A DNA stretch of 41,227 nt from Schinkia azotoformans LMG 9581 (GCF_000307855.1 NZ_AJLR01000117.1:1-41227), one strand, 5' to 3'; counted from the first letter of the stretch, positions 25,783 to 34,480 are shown. Notes: generated by a model not told the origin, from the letters alone. Numbers and translations: made by a program.

Positions 25783-27605
25783 TGGAGTCCTCCCCCTTCG
25801 CCTAGAGCTAAAATTAATCCTGTTGCAACCGCATTTCGTGGACCCTCTGTCCCTCTTATATTCCCTCTGCCGGCAACGATGCTATATTGTGACAAAGCAT
25901 CTGTGACCAGTTGCGGAATTTCAAAGTCCAACGCAGATCCGCCAACTAACACAACAAATTCCATTTCCCGAATATTGCCGGTTGGAGCCACCATAGTCAG
26001 TGCCCGAAGTGCATTTGTAACAAAAACCTTCTCCTTCGACCCGCGTCTAACAATCTTCACCTTTTCGACCGAATGCTGACCTGGTATCGGAATCATGGTA
26101 CCTTCCTTCAATATCACAACTCTGGCAAACACATGGGGTTCGAGCGGCCTTTCAAAGAATTGCACCGTTCCATCCTCATGACGAATATGGAATAGGCTTT
26201 CAACTTTTGCCAATGGATATTTTTTGATATCTTCTGCTAAAGCAATGTCATCAAGACCTAATTCGGAGTTGATCAGCATTGTTACCATATCCCCTGCACC
26301 GGCCAAATGGACAGATGTCGTTTTGCCTGATTTAGTGATAATGGATGCATCTGTGGAGCCTGCCCCCATGTCTACAATGGCGATTGGCACATTTGTTCCA
26401 GGAGTGGAAAGAGCACCACGAATAGCCATATCAGCCTCAACGCCGCCAACCTCTACTTTGACATTGATCCTTGAACGAAGTTCATCCGCAATCATTTGCA
26501 TTTGTAATTTATCAGCCTTAACCATCGCTGCGATTCCAACTGCGTTTTCCATAGAAAACTCTTCAGCCAGACCGCCTTTAACCTTTTGCGGAATAAAGGT
26601 ATTAACGGCTAACAGATCCTGGATTTTTATATCATCGGGCTGTTGCTTTGTTAACTCAGACATAACCTGTCTAACCCGTTCAAGCATACCGCCGGCATTT
26701 GTTCCTGCCTCACCTTTGATATCCTCAATTGGTGCAGCATTAGTCATTGCATGCATCATTTTTTCGGCACCTTCATCTACATCAACTGTTACTCTTCTTT
26801 TCCCAATAACATGAATCTTACCTGCAGGGATGCTTCTAGCCTTGACATCTCCTTTAGGTGTCTTTATAACAACAGCCGAACGATTTCCAATGAGTGCCCT
26901 GGCAATGGGGACAATCATTTTTGTTTCGTCACTGGATAATTCAAAAACAGTAGCTATTCCATAAGGATTAGCAAGAATCTCTACAACACCACCCGGTGGT
27001 GCTACTTCAATGGCTGCTTTCATTCCAATTGGTACCTTCTCCAAAAGATTTACTTCATCAACAATTGGAATTTTCGTTTTAATTCTATTATTAATAAGCA
27101 CGCCATCATCTTTTTGCACAATAGCACCATTTATATTAATCCCTTTGTCCAAGGCGCCATTAATTAATTCTGCGGCTGTAGTAAAATCAATGCTGCTATC
27201 AATTAGGACAATATAATCTTCTTCATTATCGGCGTTCTCTAATTCAACAATATTAATGGTTGTTCCAATGCCTAGACCCATGCCCCCTGGTGTAGTAGGA
27301 TTGTGGCCAATCATCGTTGACTCGGTAATGATGGTTTCCGTGATTGTTTCCATTGCCACATCCCCAATTACAGGCGCTGCTTCATTTATACGAATAAGAT
27401 CTAAATTTTCAATTTGTCGATTAATTTTGTTGAGAGCTTGTTTAATAGCAACAAGGACGCCATGGATATTTTGCCGGGTACCTTTAATCCCTGTAGTGCT
27501 CACAAAGTCACTGGCTAAAAATGTAACTCGATAATCATCCGTTACATTCGCGATCGCAACTTCTGTCGTGGCATTTCCAATATCCACTCCTGCTACCAAT
27601 TTCAT
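25779..27605 (-). CDS. pduG: Diol dehydratase reactivase large subunit PduG, 608 aa
   Basis: ATPase with an actin-like fold that exchanges damaged cobalamin for intact adenosylcobalamin in the dehydratase. Start VAGVDIGNATTEVAI is the phosphate-1 loop; IVDMGAGSTDASII near 403 is phosphate-2; FVVLVGGSALDFEIP near 547 is the adenosine site; TEGPRNAVATGLIL ends the fold. Length equals that of Salmonella PduG (about 610). It is 32 nt after pduE and overlaps pduH by 4 nt. Confidence 0.96.
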   Translation of the reverse strand: MKLVAGVDIGNATTEVAIANVTDDYRVTFLASDFVSTTGIKGTRQNIHGVLVAIKQALNKINRQIENLDLIRINEAAPVIGDVAMETITETIITESTMIGHNPTTPGGMGLGIGTTINIVELENADNEEDYIVLIDSSIDFTTAAELINGALDKGININGAIVQKDDGVLINNRIKTKIPIVDEVNLLEKVPIGMKAAIEVAPPGGVVEILANPYGIATVFELSSDETKMIVPIARALIGNRSAVVIKTPKGDVKARSIPAGKIHVIGKRRVTVDVDEGAEKMMHAMTNAAPIEDIKGEAGTNAGGMLERVRQVMSELTKQQPDDIKIQDLLAVNTFIPQKVKGGLAEEFSMENAVGIAAMVKADKLQMQMIADELRSRINVKVEVGGVEADMAIRGALSTPGTNVPIAIVDMGAGSTDASIITKSGKTTSVHLAGAGDMVTMLINSELGLDDIALAEDIKKYPLAKVESLFHIRHEDGTVQFFERPLEPHVFARVVILKEGTMIPIPGQHSVEKVKIVRRGSKEKVFVTNALRALTMVAPTGNIREMEFVVLVGGSALDFEIPQLVTDALSQYSIVAGRGNIRGTEGPRNAVATGLILALGEGGGLQ

Positions 27606-27637
27606 TGATTTTGCCTCCTGAAATCACAAAAAATTTA

Positions 27638-28165
27638 TTATTCCTTTTTTAATCTATCTCTTTGTTCGTATACTTCTGTAGCTTGACGTACTAAGTCAGC
27701 ATTCATTTTTGCGTTATATTTTTTTTCTAATTCATCAGCAATTGCTTCCAGCTCTTCTTTAGTAGAACGGTAGGGTCTTAAAGCGTTATAGATTTCAAGA
27801 ATGCGGGCATCCGGCACAGCGATAAGTTCCGCTGCTCTGCGGAAATTTTGTGCTAATGGATGCCTTCCCATGGAATCTGCTATTTGTGCTTGCAGCATTA
27901 ATGTTTCCGGAGCAATCCGCACATCCTCAGCGGTTACAGAACCATCTAAAACTCCTTTTAAAGTGATGTCTGCTAACTTTTTATTGGTAGGTGTTTTAAT
28001 GAGGTCCGGTCTTTTTTCACCTAATGGATAATCCTTCTTAGCCTCTACTGTTGCACATGTCGTTGTTTTAGGTGGTGCAGCTATTTTTCTCTCTATGCCA
28101 GTAGTCATTGATGCCATTACTTCTTTTACGATTTGTTCGATGAGTTGTTGATTCATACTGTTCAC
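27638..28165 (-). CDS. pduE: Diol dehydratase small subunit PduE, 175 aa
   Basis: Gamma subunit of the B12-dependent propanediol/glycerol dehydratase. The N-terminus NQQLIEQIVKEVMASM is an encapsulation-type helix. Core stretches: KDYPLGEKRPDLIKTPTNK, VRIAPETLMLQAQIAD, NFRRAAELIAVPD and EIYNALRPYRST, all typical. Length (about 173 in Salmonella) is normal. It lies 6 nt after pduD. Confidence 0.95.
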   Translation of the reverse strand: MNSMNQQLIEQIVKEVMASMTTGIERKIAAPPKTTTCATVEAKKDYPLGEKRPDLIKTPTNKKLADITLKGVLDGSVTAEDVRIAPETLMLQAQIADSMGRHPLAQNFRRAAELIAVPDARILEIYNALRPYRSTKEELEAIADELEKKYNAKMNADLVRQATEVYEQRDRLKKE

Positions 28166-28171
28166 CTCCGC

Positions 28172-28843
28172 TTAATTGAATTTAACCTGTAATTCTACTG
28201 GTTTCTTATTTCGGTCTACATGCTCTGTTTCCTTAATATGTAGCAGCGCTGCAATTGCTTGATATTTCGGACGTGCCATTTGATCATTTTTTGTCGGAAC
28301 TGGGTTTGGAGATTCACCTTTTGCATATTTAGCCGCATTTTTCCCAATCGCCCGGAATGTATCTGAATCTAATAACGGCGCCTGCGGGAAAAGCTCTAAA
28401 TTAGCTAATGGTTGCAAATCCTTTTGATGAATAACCGTTGTTCCTTTTGATTGAATACCAATCCCAATTCCTGAGCCGCTTATCTTGGCTGCTTGGTGGG
28501 CAACAAAGCCAACATCAGATGTATGGTACACTCTAATAACACGTGCAGTTAAGCCTTCTTCTTCAATTCCTGCGATTACTTCTTTTAGAACTTCATTGTG
28601 GGGTACTTTAACAATCGTTTTTGTCTGGTGTATTCCAAAAGCAGGAGCAAGGGCAACAACAACCTCATCTTTTCTTGCTCCTACTGTAGCAATGCCAGTT
28701 TCCGTTAGTTCTAATCCTTGGATAGCATTTATTACAGATGATGGTTTTGGACCGGCAATGATTTCGGGTTGTTGATTTTCGACTTTTAAGCTCAATAATA
28801 CTTCTTCAATGACTTCACGAATTAGTTTTTCATTAATAGCCAT
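28172..28843 (-). CDS. pduD: Diol dehydratase medium subunit PduD, 223 aa
   Basis: Beta subunit of the dehydratase; contacts cobalamin. The start is set at ATG 28843 ([19 protein letters not shown], an encapsulation helix as in other PduD proteins), with AAGGAAGGGG upstream. A longer in-frame frame back to 28942 runs into the hairpin and the non-coding element and is not supported. Core stretches: [31 protein letters not shown]-type segment and [14 protein letters not shown]. Length (about 224 in Salmonella) is normal. It is separated from pduC by a 210-nt spacer holding an IS-derived element, unlike usual pdu operons. Confidence 0.95.
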   Translation of the reverse strand: MAINEKLIREVIEEVLLSLKVENQQPEIIAGPKPSSVINAIQGLELTETGIATVGARKDEVVVALAPAFGIHQTKTIVKVPHNEVLKEVIAGIEEEGLTARVIRVYHTSDVGFVAHQAAKISGSGIGIGIQSKGTTVIHQKDLQPLANLELFPQAPLLDSDTFRAIGKNAAKYAKGESPNPVPTKNDQMARPKYQAIAALLHIKETEHVDRNKKPVELQVKFN

Positions 28844-28897
28844 ATAGATTAAACCCCTTCCTTGATCAAATGCGCCTTGGCGTATTTGTGCCCAGAT

Positions 28898-28919
28898 TTT
28901 TTCGAGCTTGCTCGAAAAA
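28898..28919. other. Hairpin in pduC-pduD spacer
   Basis: TTTTTCGAG and CTCGAAAAA are exact inverted repeats around CTTG. In the operon direction no T-run beyond the stem is seen, so it probably is not a strong terminator there; it may be a processing or stability element. Confidence 0.45.
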
Positions 28920-28955
28920 CTACCTTTAAAAATCTGTAGCATCCGCCGGAGGCTT

Positions 28956-29056
28956 TAACTTTATTCAGCCGGGGTTCGTACCCCTACTGAATTTAAATAC
29001 TAATTTACATTATCTCGCCACTTATGGAAGTGGGAGACTTCTGCTGAATAAAGTTA
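28956..29056. mobile_element. IS200/IS605-like non-coding element (PATE/MITE) between pduC and pduD
   Basis: A 101-bp unit bounded by perfect 14-bp inverted repeats TAACTTTATTCAGC (28956-28969) and GCTGAATAAAGTTA (29043-29056). Inside, each end has its own small palindrome: GGGG-TTCGTA-CCCC near one end and CCACTT-ATGG-AAGTGG near the other, as in the subterminal hairpins of IS200/IS605 elements. No transposase is present. The right repeat includes the pduC stop codon (29054-29056). It is probably a PATE mobilised in trans; its effect on dehydratase subunit ratio is unknown. Confidence 0.62.
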
Positions 29057-30718
29057 GTTCACATCCTCTGGTCTGATTGCACGAGGAATATTCTTGATTT
29101 CCTCCCATCTTTCTTCACTAATGCGATAGCCGGTTCCAGGACCTCGGTAATCGTTTAGATCATTAACTGCACTGATAACGTTCCAGTCTTTGTTAATGAT
29201 GGCGGATGTATGCAGATAGTCGCCAGAAACACGTTGCTTTAACATATTCAAGACGTTTTCGGCAACATCCTCAAAACCACCTTTGCTCAATGCCTTCACA
29301 ACATCGAGACCCGTTACTCCACGTTTCATCATACTGTCTACTGCTCTTAAGTCTTCTACTATATTACGGTCCGGCATATCCTTGCTTCCATGGGCATATG
29401 TTGCAGCTTCTACTTCTTCATCTGTGATCGTTGGAAGCCCTAAACCTTCAAAGACTGATTGAACTGCTCTTGCCGCTTTATTTCTGACCGCAACGACTTC
29501 CTCTTCAGAAACTGGTCGTAAGCCGCCATCTACTTTCAAATCTCGCTGTAGTACGTTATAATCATCAAAATCTTCTGCATCGAAGTTAGCGCCGGCAAAC
29601 ATATTGTCATAGTTCGGTACTGAACTATATCCTGAGAAAATAAAATCTGTACCAGGCAGCATTTGCATCAGTGTCCGCGCCGTTCTTCTGATATCAGAAT
29701 GAGAGAAGGTTTGGTCGTTACCAGAAGCAACTTCCATATCGAGCATCGTTGTAAACAAGTTTTCTGCAAGCACCGCACGAATACCAGATGGAACGCCACC
29801 CGGAACACCAATACAGCTGATAGAACCGTTTTGCAGCCCTTGAGAACCGGCACCTTTGGCAATATAGACACAACGAGCTTCTAAATAAAGCATAGATTTA
29901 CCTTCTGCGTAGCCCATTTGCACTTCTGAACCAGTTCCTGATGTAAAGCGCATTTTCAATCCACGGGATGCATAAGCCGATGCTAAGAAAGTCTTTGAAT
30001 AGGGAGTATCATCACCATCAACGAAGACGGGCTCAGTTCCATATACTGAAACAGTTTCGGCGTAGCTGGTAAGTCCTCTCATCCCCATTTCAAGTTCGGT
30101 AGCTTCCTCCACAGAACATTGTGTTAAAATTCCACCACGCCCCGTTTGCGAGCCAACTAATAGTCCGAGCGCATTAAAAGGAGCATACCGAACAATACCA
30201 ACCGTTGTTTCTTGTTCATCAAAACCACGCAAGGCAGCTTCTGCCGCATCTGCCGCAATCTGAACAGGATTATCTTTAACGTTCGTAACATGGCATTGAT
30301 TTGAAGGCGTTTTTCTTGCTCTCATTTTTTGCAGTGCCATCATTAACTCAACCACATTCATATCGGCAACAACTTCACATAGCTTTGCCGGGGTCATTGC
30401 TGTGGTGAGTGGAACAATTTTTTCTCTTGGCACGTTAATATCTACTAACATTCTTGCAAATTGTACGGAATCAATCGCCATTGCTTCTTCAGTTTTTTCA
30501 ATATTAATAGCGTAATCAGCGATGAAACGGTCGATGAAATCAAATTCATCCCTCGTTTTGCCGTCTAATTCAACAATGACGCCATTTTCAATCTTTATAC
30601 TTGGCTTAGGATCATATGGACCATCCATCGCCATTAAGCCAACCTCCGGCCACTCAGCTACAAAACCATCTTGGTTCACTGGCCGCTCTGCTAATACCTG
30701 AAAACGTTTGGATTTCAT
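29054..30718 (-). CDS. pduC: Diol dehydratase large subunit PduC, 554 aa
   Basis: Catalytic alpha subunit of the adenosylcobalamin-dependent propanediol (glycerol) dehydratase, turning the diol into aldehyde by a radical route. Length equals that of Salmonella PduC (554). Typical stretches: KRFQVLAERPVNQDGFV at the start, MALQKMRARKTPSNQCHVTN, GIVRYAPFNALGLLVGSQ, LEARCVYIAKGAGSQGLQNG, FIFSGYSSVPNYDNMF and the end EDVN. Whether it prefers propanediol or glycerol cannot be decided by eye. The stop lies at the border of the IS-like element, so the last bases may come from the insertion. Confidence 0.98.
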   Translation of the reverse strand: MKSKRFQVLAERPVNQDGFVAEWPEVGLMAMDGPYDPKPSIKIENGVIVELDGKTRDEFDFIDRFIADYAINIEKTEEAMAIDSVQFARMLVDINVPREKIVPLTTAMTPAKLCEVVADMNVVELMMALQKMRARKTPSNQCHVTNVKDNPVQIAADAAEAALRGFDEQETTVGIVRYAPFNALGLLVGSQTGRGGILTQCSVEEATELEMGMRGLTSYAETVSVYGTEPVFVDGDDTPYSKTFLASAYASRGLKMRFTSGTGSEVQMGYAEGKSMLYLEARCVYIAKGAGSQGLQNGSISCIGVPGGVPSGIRAVLAENLFTTMLDMEVASGNDQTFSHSDIRRTARTLMQMLPGTDFIFSGYSSVPNYDNMFAGANFDAEDFDDYNVLQRDLKVDGGLRPVSEEEVVAVRNKAARAVQSVFEGLGLPTITDEEVEAATYAHGSKDMPDRNIVEDLRAVDSMMKRGVTGLDVVKALSKGGFEDVAENVLNMLKQRVSGDYLHTSAIINKDWNVISAVNDLNDYRGPGTGYRISEERWEEIKNIPRAIRPEDVN

Positions 30719-30735
30719 GGATTTACCTCCTTAAG

Positions 30736-31515
30736 TTAAATGTAAGGAACTGTATCTGTCACAGGTTCACTTCCGAGAGTACCTAACAACTTGATTCCTA
30801 CTTCTCTAGCTGCTATAAGAGCTTGACGAACAGCACCTGAATCACCGCTAAATGTCAAAATCACTTCGTTTGTAAAACTGGTTCCACTAGCAGGTGAGCT
30901 ATAGCTAATAACATCTACATTCGCAGCCTTTACTGCTGTATCCGCAAGGACAACGCCGATTGCAGCAGGTGCACCCACGAGTAGACCGAATGATTTACCA
31001 AGTTCTGCATTAAAGGCTTTTTCGCATGCTTGGCTCGCACGGGCGGTATATTGGAATTCAAGATGACCTGCTTCGTTTCCATATACATCACCGAATGTGC
31101 GCTCTAATTCTTTAAGCGCCACTTCAACGGCACGTCGGGCATCAGCCACATCTTCCGCTCCAAAAATAATTAAACTTCCGTGACCGGCTCCACCCTTTGT
31201 ATCACGTGGCAATTCAATCGCTAAAATTTCAGTATTTGTGGCTTTTACTGCTTCATCTGCTGCCATAATTTGTGGACCAGCCCCTGTACGACCGCCAATA
31301 ATACCAATAGAACGGTATTTCTTGTCAAGCTTCATTGCTTCATGAACACTTGAATCTACATTGGCGATCACAAGGCCAATTGTGTCTCCGCGTCCAGTGC
31401 CGACAAACTCAGTTAAACCACAGAGTTTCTTTTCCTTACGAGCTACTTCTATATTTGGAGCACCAACCTTTTTGATAACTTCTTCCATGATTTTTTCAAT
31501 TAATTTTTCTTCCAT
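30736..31515 (-). CDS. pduB: Tandem-BMC shell protein PduB, 259 aa
   Basis: Trimeric BMC-T facet protein with two fused BMC domains (about 40-140 and 150-250). The N-terminal helix EEKLIEKIMEEVIKKVGAP resembles encapsulation peptides and, in PduB, is known to anchor the enzymatic core to the shell. Typical stretches: FVGTGRGDTIGLVIANVD, IGIIGGRTGAGPQIMAADEAVK and FSGDSGAVRQALIAAREVG. It is 20 nt after pduA and 17 nt before pduC. Confidence 0.95.
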   Translation of the reverse strand: MEEKLIEKIMEEVIKKVGAPNIEVARKEKKLCGLTEFVGTGRGDTIGLVIANVDSSVHEAMKLDKKYRSIGIIGGRTGAGPQIMAADEAVKATNTEILAIELPRDTKGGAGHGSLIIFGAEDVADARRAVEVALKELERTFGDVYGNEAGHLEFQYTARASQACEKAFNAELGKSFGLLVGAPAAIGVVLADTAVKAANVDVISYSSPASGTSFTNEVILTFSGDSGAVRQALIAAREVGIKLLGTLGSEPVTDTVPYI

Positions 31516-31535
31516 GTATTAACACCTCCAATTTT

Positions 31536-31820
31536 TTATTCCTGAATGATCTTTGGTAAAATCCCTTCCACTTCTGAGTGCGGTCTTGGAATAACATGAA
31601 TAGAAATGACCTCTCCGACTTTTTGTGCAGCAGCGGCACCTGCATCAGTCGCTGCCTTGACTGCGCCGACATCGCCGCGTACCATAACGGTAATTAACCC
31701 AGACCCAATTTTTTGATAGCCGATAAGTGTAACATTTGCTGCTTTAACCATTGCATCTGCTGCTTCAATAGCACCGATTAAGCCTTTTGTCTCCACCATT
31801 CCCAATGCCTCTTTAATCAT
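31536..31820 (-). CDS. pduA: Hexameric shell protein PduA (BMC-H), 94 aa
   Basis: First gene of the operon; hexagonal facet protein whose central pore passes small substrates. Single BMC domain: [42 protein letters not shown] with pore-loop GSG, and [22 protein letters not shown] ribosome binding site. PduA and PduJ here are very alike (differing mainly in scattered residues), so a local duplication is likely. The name follows operon position. Confidence 0.94.
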   Translation of the reverse strand: MIKEALGMVETKGLIGAIEAADAMVKAANVTLIGYQKIGSGLITVMVRGDVGAVKAATDAGAAAAQKVGEVISIHVIPRPHSEVEGILPKIIQE

Positions 31821-31961
31821 AAAAAAACCTCCAGATAAAATTTTTTAAGTGAACCTTCTTCTCAAACATGCCCACAATAATAATCTTAGATCATTTTCAG
31901 AATCTTTTCGCAATAGGATTTTGGCTTATAAAGGCAAAGATTTGGTATATAAACTGATAAC

Positions 31962-32013
31962 TTTTTGTCTTTTACAGGTAAATTTTTGTCCAGCTGTTAA
32001 AAATGGACAAAAA
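31962..32013. promoter_or_regulatory. 21-bp phased TTTTTGTC repeats upstream of pduA (putative activator sites)
   Basis: TTTTTGTC occurs at 31962-31969 and 31983-31990, exactly 21 bp apart. An inverted copy TGGACAAAAA at 32004-32013 starts a further 21 bp on and pairs with TTTTTGTCCA at 31983-31992. Two-helical-turn spacing is typical of AraC-type binding sites. They lie 142-193 bp upstream of pduA and just beyond the terminator of the regulator gene, so they are the best candidates for the pdu activator. No strong sigma-A promoter was seen between them and pduA. Confidence 0.5.
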
Positions 32014-32049
32014 AATTCCACCTGGCTCGATTCGATTCAGGTGGAATTT
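32013..32049 (-). terminator. Terminator after the AraC-type regulator
   Basis: AAATTCCACCTG and CAGGTGGAATTT form a perfect 12-bp stem with a 13-nt loop; on the minus strand TTTTTTT follows. It starts 6 nt beyond the regulator stop. Confidence 0.93.
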
Positions 32050-32054
32050 CAATT

Positions 32055-33140
32055 CTACACATACCAATTTCCATTAGGGATATAATTATTTCTTTTTAAT
32101 AAATGAGCGGTGGAATTTGGATTATCCTTTTTTTCTTTTCTATAATCTGTCGGAGTCACACCAACTATTTTTTTGAATACTTTACTAAAGTAATTTGCCT
32201 CTTGATAATTGAGTTCCAAGGCAATGTTTAATACAGGCATATCCGTTGATTCAAGAAGGTCTTTTGCTTTTTGAATTTTCCGTTCCGTTACATAATTGAC
32301 AAAGTTGATTTTTAATTCTTTTTTAAATAGTTTACTAAGATAGAAAGGGCTTAAGTGGACGAATTCCGCCGCTTCTTCTAATGTAACTCCTTTTTGAAAA
32401 TTCTTTTCAATGTAATTAAGTACCGATTGAATCACTTTAATCTCTTTAATAGACTCGGTGTCTTTCATCGTTTTAAAAATATCTTCTAAAATGCATAACA
32501 TGGTACTTTCAAACGTATTGGCATTAATATGTTGGATTTTTTCCTTCCATTCCAACCTTTTTGAAAACAATAACTGTTTTTCACGACAAATAGTTCCCAA
32601 ACCCTTGATAATACTGTTAGTAACAGGACAGAGCGCATGACTATTATTTGCACATACTAAAGTCAGCTGCTCTGTAATAGCTTTCAACTGCTCTTTCGAA
32701 TTCTTAAAATCTTCTTTATAAATATAGTCAATAAACGGCTCAACGATTTGCTCTAAGTTTTCAGTATGTGAACTAACCTGAGACAAATACAGATTTACAA
32801 TCTTATATATATCCTTCTGGGGATACGGCTTCAGAAGGTATCCATCTGCACCCATTTCTAATGCCTTAAAGACAAAATCAGAAGAGCCGTAATCGGTTAA
32901 TAATATAACTTTATTTTTTGGCTTTAAACGCTTCATAAATTTTATCAGATATACAATATCCGTCCCAGGAATTTTGATATCAAGGAAGGTCATGTCTGGA
33001 GAATTGGATTCAATAAGGGCCAAAGCTTCTTCGACGGAAGCAGCTTCTCCAACCACCTCAACATTTTCCATATCTTTTAAGATAACCTTCAGGGCTTCTC
33101 TTACGATAATTTCGTCATCTATTAGCAAAATGTTGTACAC
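32055..33140 (-). CDS. AraC-type response regulator, probable pdu activator, 361 aa
   Basis: Cytosolic regulator with an N-terminal receiver and C-terminal AraC domain. Receiver: acidic pair Asp8-Asp9 in ILLIDDE, phospho-acceptor Asp54 in TFLDIKIPG, LLTDYG, and Lys104 in YLLKPYP. Residues about 245-350 carry two helix-turn-helices, LEEAAEFVHLSPFYLSKLF and NIALELNYQEANYFSKVF. The start is GTG at 33140 after GGGGGA; the TTG at 33158 is less likely. It follows the PocR kinase by 20 nt and precedes the pdu operon on the same strand, separated by a terminator and the phased repeats. Target inferred from position. Confidence 0.88.
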   Translation of the reverse strand: MYNILLIDDEIIVREALKVILKDMENVEVVGEAASVEEALALIESNSPDMTFLDIKIPGTDIVYLIKFMKRLKPKNKVILLTDYGSSDFVFKALEMGADGYLLKPYPQKDIYKIVNLYLSQVSSHTENLEQIVEPFIDYIYKEDFKNSKEQLKAITEQLTLVCANNSHALCPVTNSIIKGLGTICREKQLLFSKRLEWKEKIQHINANTFESTMLCILEDIFKTMKDTESIKEIKVIQSVLNYIEKNFQKGVTLEEAAEFVHLSPFYLSKLFKKELKINFVNYVTERKIQKAKDLLESTDMPVLNIALELNYQEANYFSKVFKKIVGVTPTDYRKEKKDNPNSTAHLLKRNNYIPNGNWYV

Positions 33141-33160
33141 TCGGAGTCCCCCAAACAATA

Positions 33161-34372
33161 TTATTTTGGCACTCTAAACCTTACTGTTGTACCACCTGCA
33201 TCATTCTGGGTAATCTTTAGTTTATATTCATTGCCATAATTTGAGGTCAGAATGAAATTTACATGGTGCAAACCAATTCCCTTAGAATGGCTTTCTCGTT
33301 CCGTTCCACCACTTTTATCCATTATACTTGCAATTGCAGTTGCGGTCATACCTATACCGTCATCTATCACCTCGCATATAAAATCATCATCAAGTATGTA
33401 ACCTTTTATTTGGATCGATCCTTTTCCATCCTTTGGCTCTATGCCATGTATATACGCATTATCTAAAATAGATTGTAAAATCATTGCTGGAATTTTAATA
33501 GATCTAAGTTCCTTTGGAATATCTATCATCACTTGTACTCGATCTTCAAATCTTAATTTCTGCAATTTCACATACATATAAATATAGGAAATTTCATCCT
33601 CAACTGTCACAAAGGTATTATCATTAGTTAATAAGTATTTCATCATTTCAGAAAAAGTTAAGATGACATCTTGTGTTCTGGATGCCTTCTCCAGAACTGC
33701 CAAACAAGACATTGTATTCATAACATTAAAAAATAAATTTGGATTAACCATTAGTTTAAAGAATTGCTTTTGCTTAGCATACAATGACCTCTCCAAATCA
33801 GCCTGGATTTTCAGTTGATTGATAAGCTCTTGATCTTTCGCTCTTAACTCTTCCTGTACGTATTGAATAACATCTTTTTCGACCATATTATTAATAACAT
33901 AAAACATCATTTTTGCCGCTGCAGTGATTTTTTCGATGGAGATAATAGGAATTTGGTCAAAATCAGCAACTATTTCTTTATTTTCCTTCCAATTGGAAGA
34001 CTCTTTTATTATGTAATCAAGTCTATCATTTTCCGTTTCATTCAATTTTACCTGACCAACAAGCATAGAACCGATGAATTGCCCTTTGATAATAATGGGG
34101 ACAGCAATGTCTACCAATCCAGTATGACACCGGTACATAAAAAAATTCTCTCTTCTTACTGCCTCTAATCCACCATATGCATCGCATTTCAGGCATTTAT
34201 CGTAAAGTTGTTGATCTTCACGAATTTTCTTGCAAAATAATGAAAAATTGCTATATTCCGTTACTGGATTCCCGCGAAAGTCTACTGTTATTGCTGCAAG
34301 TCCTGTTGCTTTCGCAAATGAATCCTGTACTTTTTGCAAAAAGTCAAGATCAATAATTTCCTGTATATTCAT
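33161..34372 (-). CDS. PocR-domain sensor kinase with H-to-N at the phospho-acceptor site, 403 aa
   Basis: Soluble sensor: no membrane segment is seen. Residues 1-165 form a PocR ligand-binding domain (DLDFLQKVQDSFAKATGLAA; Cys47, Cys60, Cys63, Cys82), which in relatives binds propanediol-type ligands. A coiled linker (170-200) leads to a LytS/YesM-type His_kinase segment (FFKLMVNPNLFFNVMNT) and an HATPase domain with LDNAYIHGI, DDGIGM and KGIGLHHVN. In this family the segment is NPHFLFN and its His is phosphorylated; here it is NPNLFFN, Asn212. ATP-binding motifs are intact, so signalling may be non-canonical. ATG at 34372 after AAAGGATTAATTT. Confidence 0.85.
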   Translation of the reverse strand: MNIQEIIDLDFLQKVQDSFAKATGLAAITVDFRGNPVTEYSNFSLFCKKIREDQQLYDKCLKCDAYGGLEAVRRENFFMYRCHTGLVDIAVPIIIKGQFIGSMLVGQVKLNETENDRLDYIIKESSNWKENKEIVADFDQIPIISIEKITAAAKMMFYVINNMVEKDVIQYVQEELRAKDQELINQLKIQADLERSLYAKQKQFFKLMVNPNLFFNVMNTMSCLAVLEKASRTQDVILTFSEMMKYLLTNDNTFVTVEDEISYIYMYVKLQKLRFEDRVQVMIDIPKELRSIKIPAMILQSILDNAYIHGIEPKDGKGSIQIKGYILDDDFICEVIDDGIGMTATAIASIMDKSGGTERESHSKGIGLHHVNFILTSNYGNEYKLKITQNDAGGTTVRFRVPK

Positions 34373-34422
34373 AAATTAATCCTTTCTTTTTTTTGATAAG
34401 AATTCGAATAGCTAAAATTAAC

Positions 34423-34436
34423 AGAAACCGCTTACA
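34423..34436 (-). promoter_or_regulatory. cre-like site (CcpA) upstream of the PocR kinase gene
   Basis: On the minus strand TGTAAGCGGTTTCT matches the cre consensus TGWAANCGNTNWCA at 13 of 14 positions (last base differs). It lies 51-64 nt before the kinase start, where CcpA would repress the two-component genes in the presence of preferred sugars. Confidence 0.6.
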
Positions 34437-34480
34437 ATAAACATATCAATAAAATGGTACTTAAATCTATTATGCTACAA

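Noticed and set aside
28844-28942. Longer PduD N-terminus (33 extra residues)
   Set aside because: The extension encodes no family-typical sequence and covers a hairpin region; the ATG at 28843 has a good ribosome binding site and gives the normal PduD start and length.
31821-32012. Cobalamin riboswitch before the pdu operon
   Set aside because: No B12-box-like sequence or suitable set of helices was seen in the leader; only the phased repeats and the preceding terminator stand out.
31849-32085. Plus-strand 78-codon frame upstream of pduA
   Set aside because: It crosses the terminator and phased repeats and reads into the regulator gene antisense, with no ribosome binding site.
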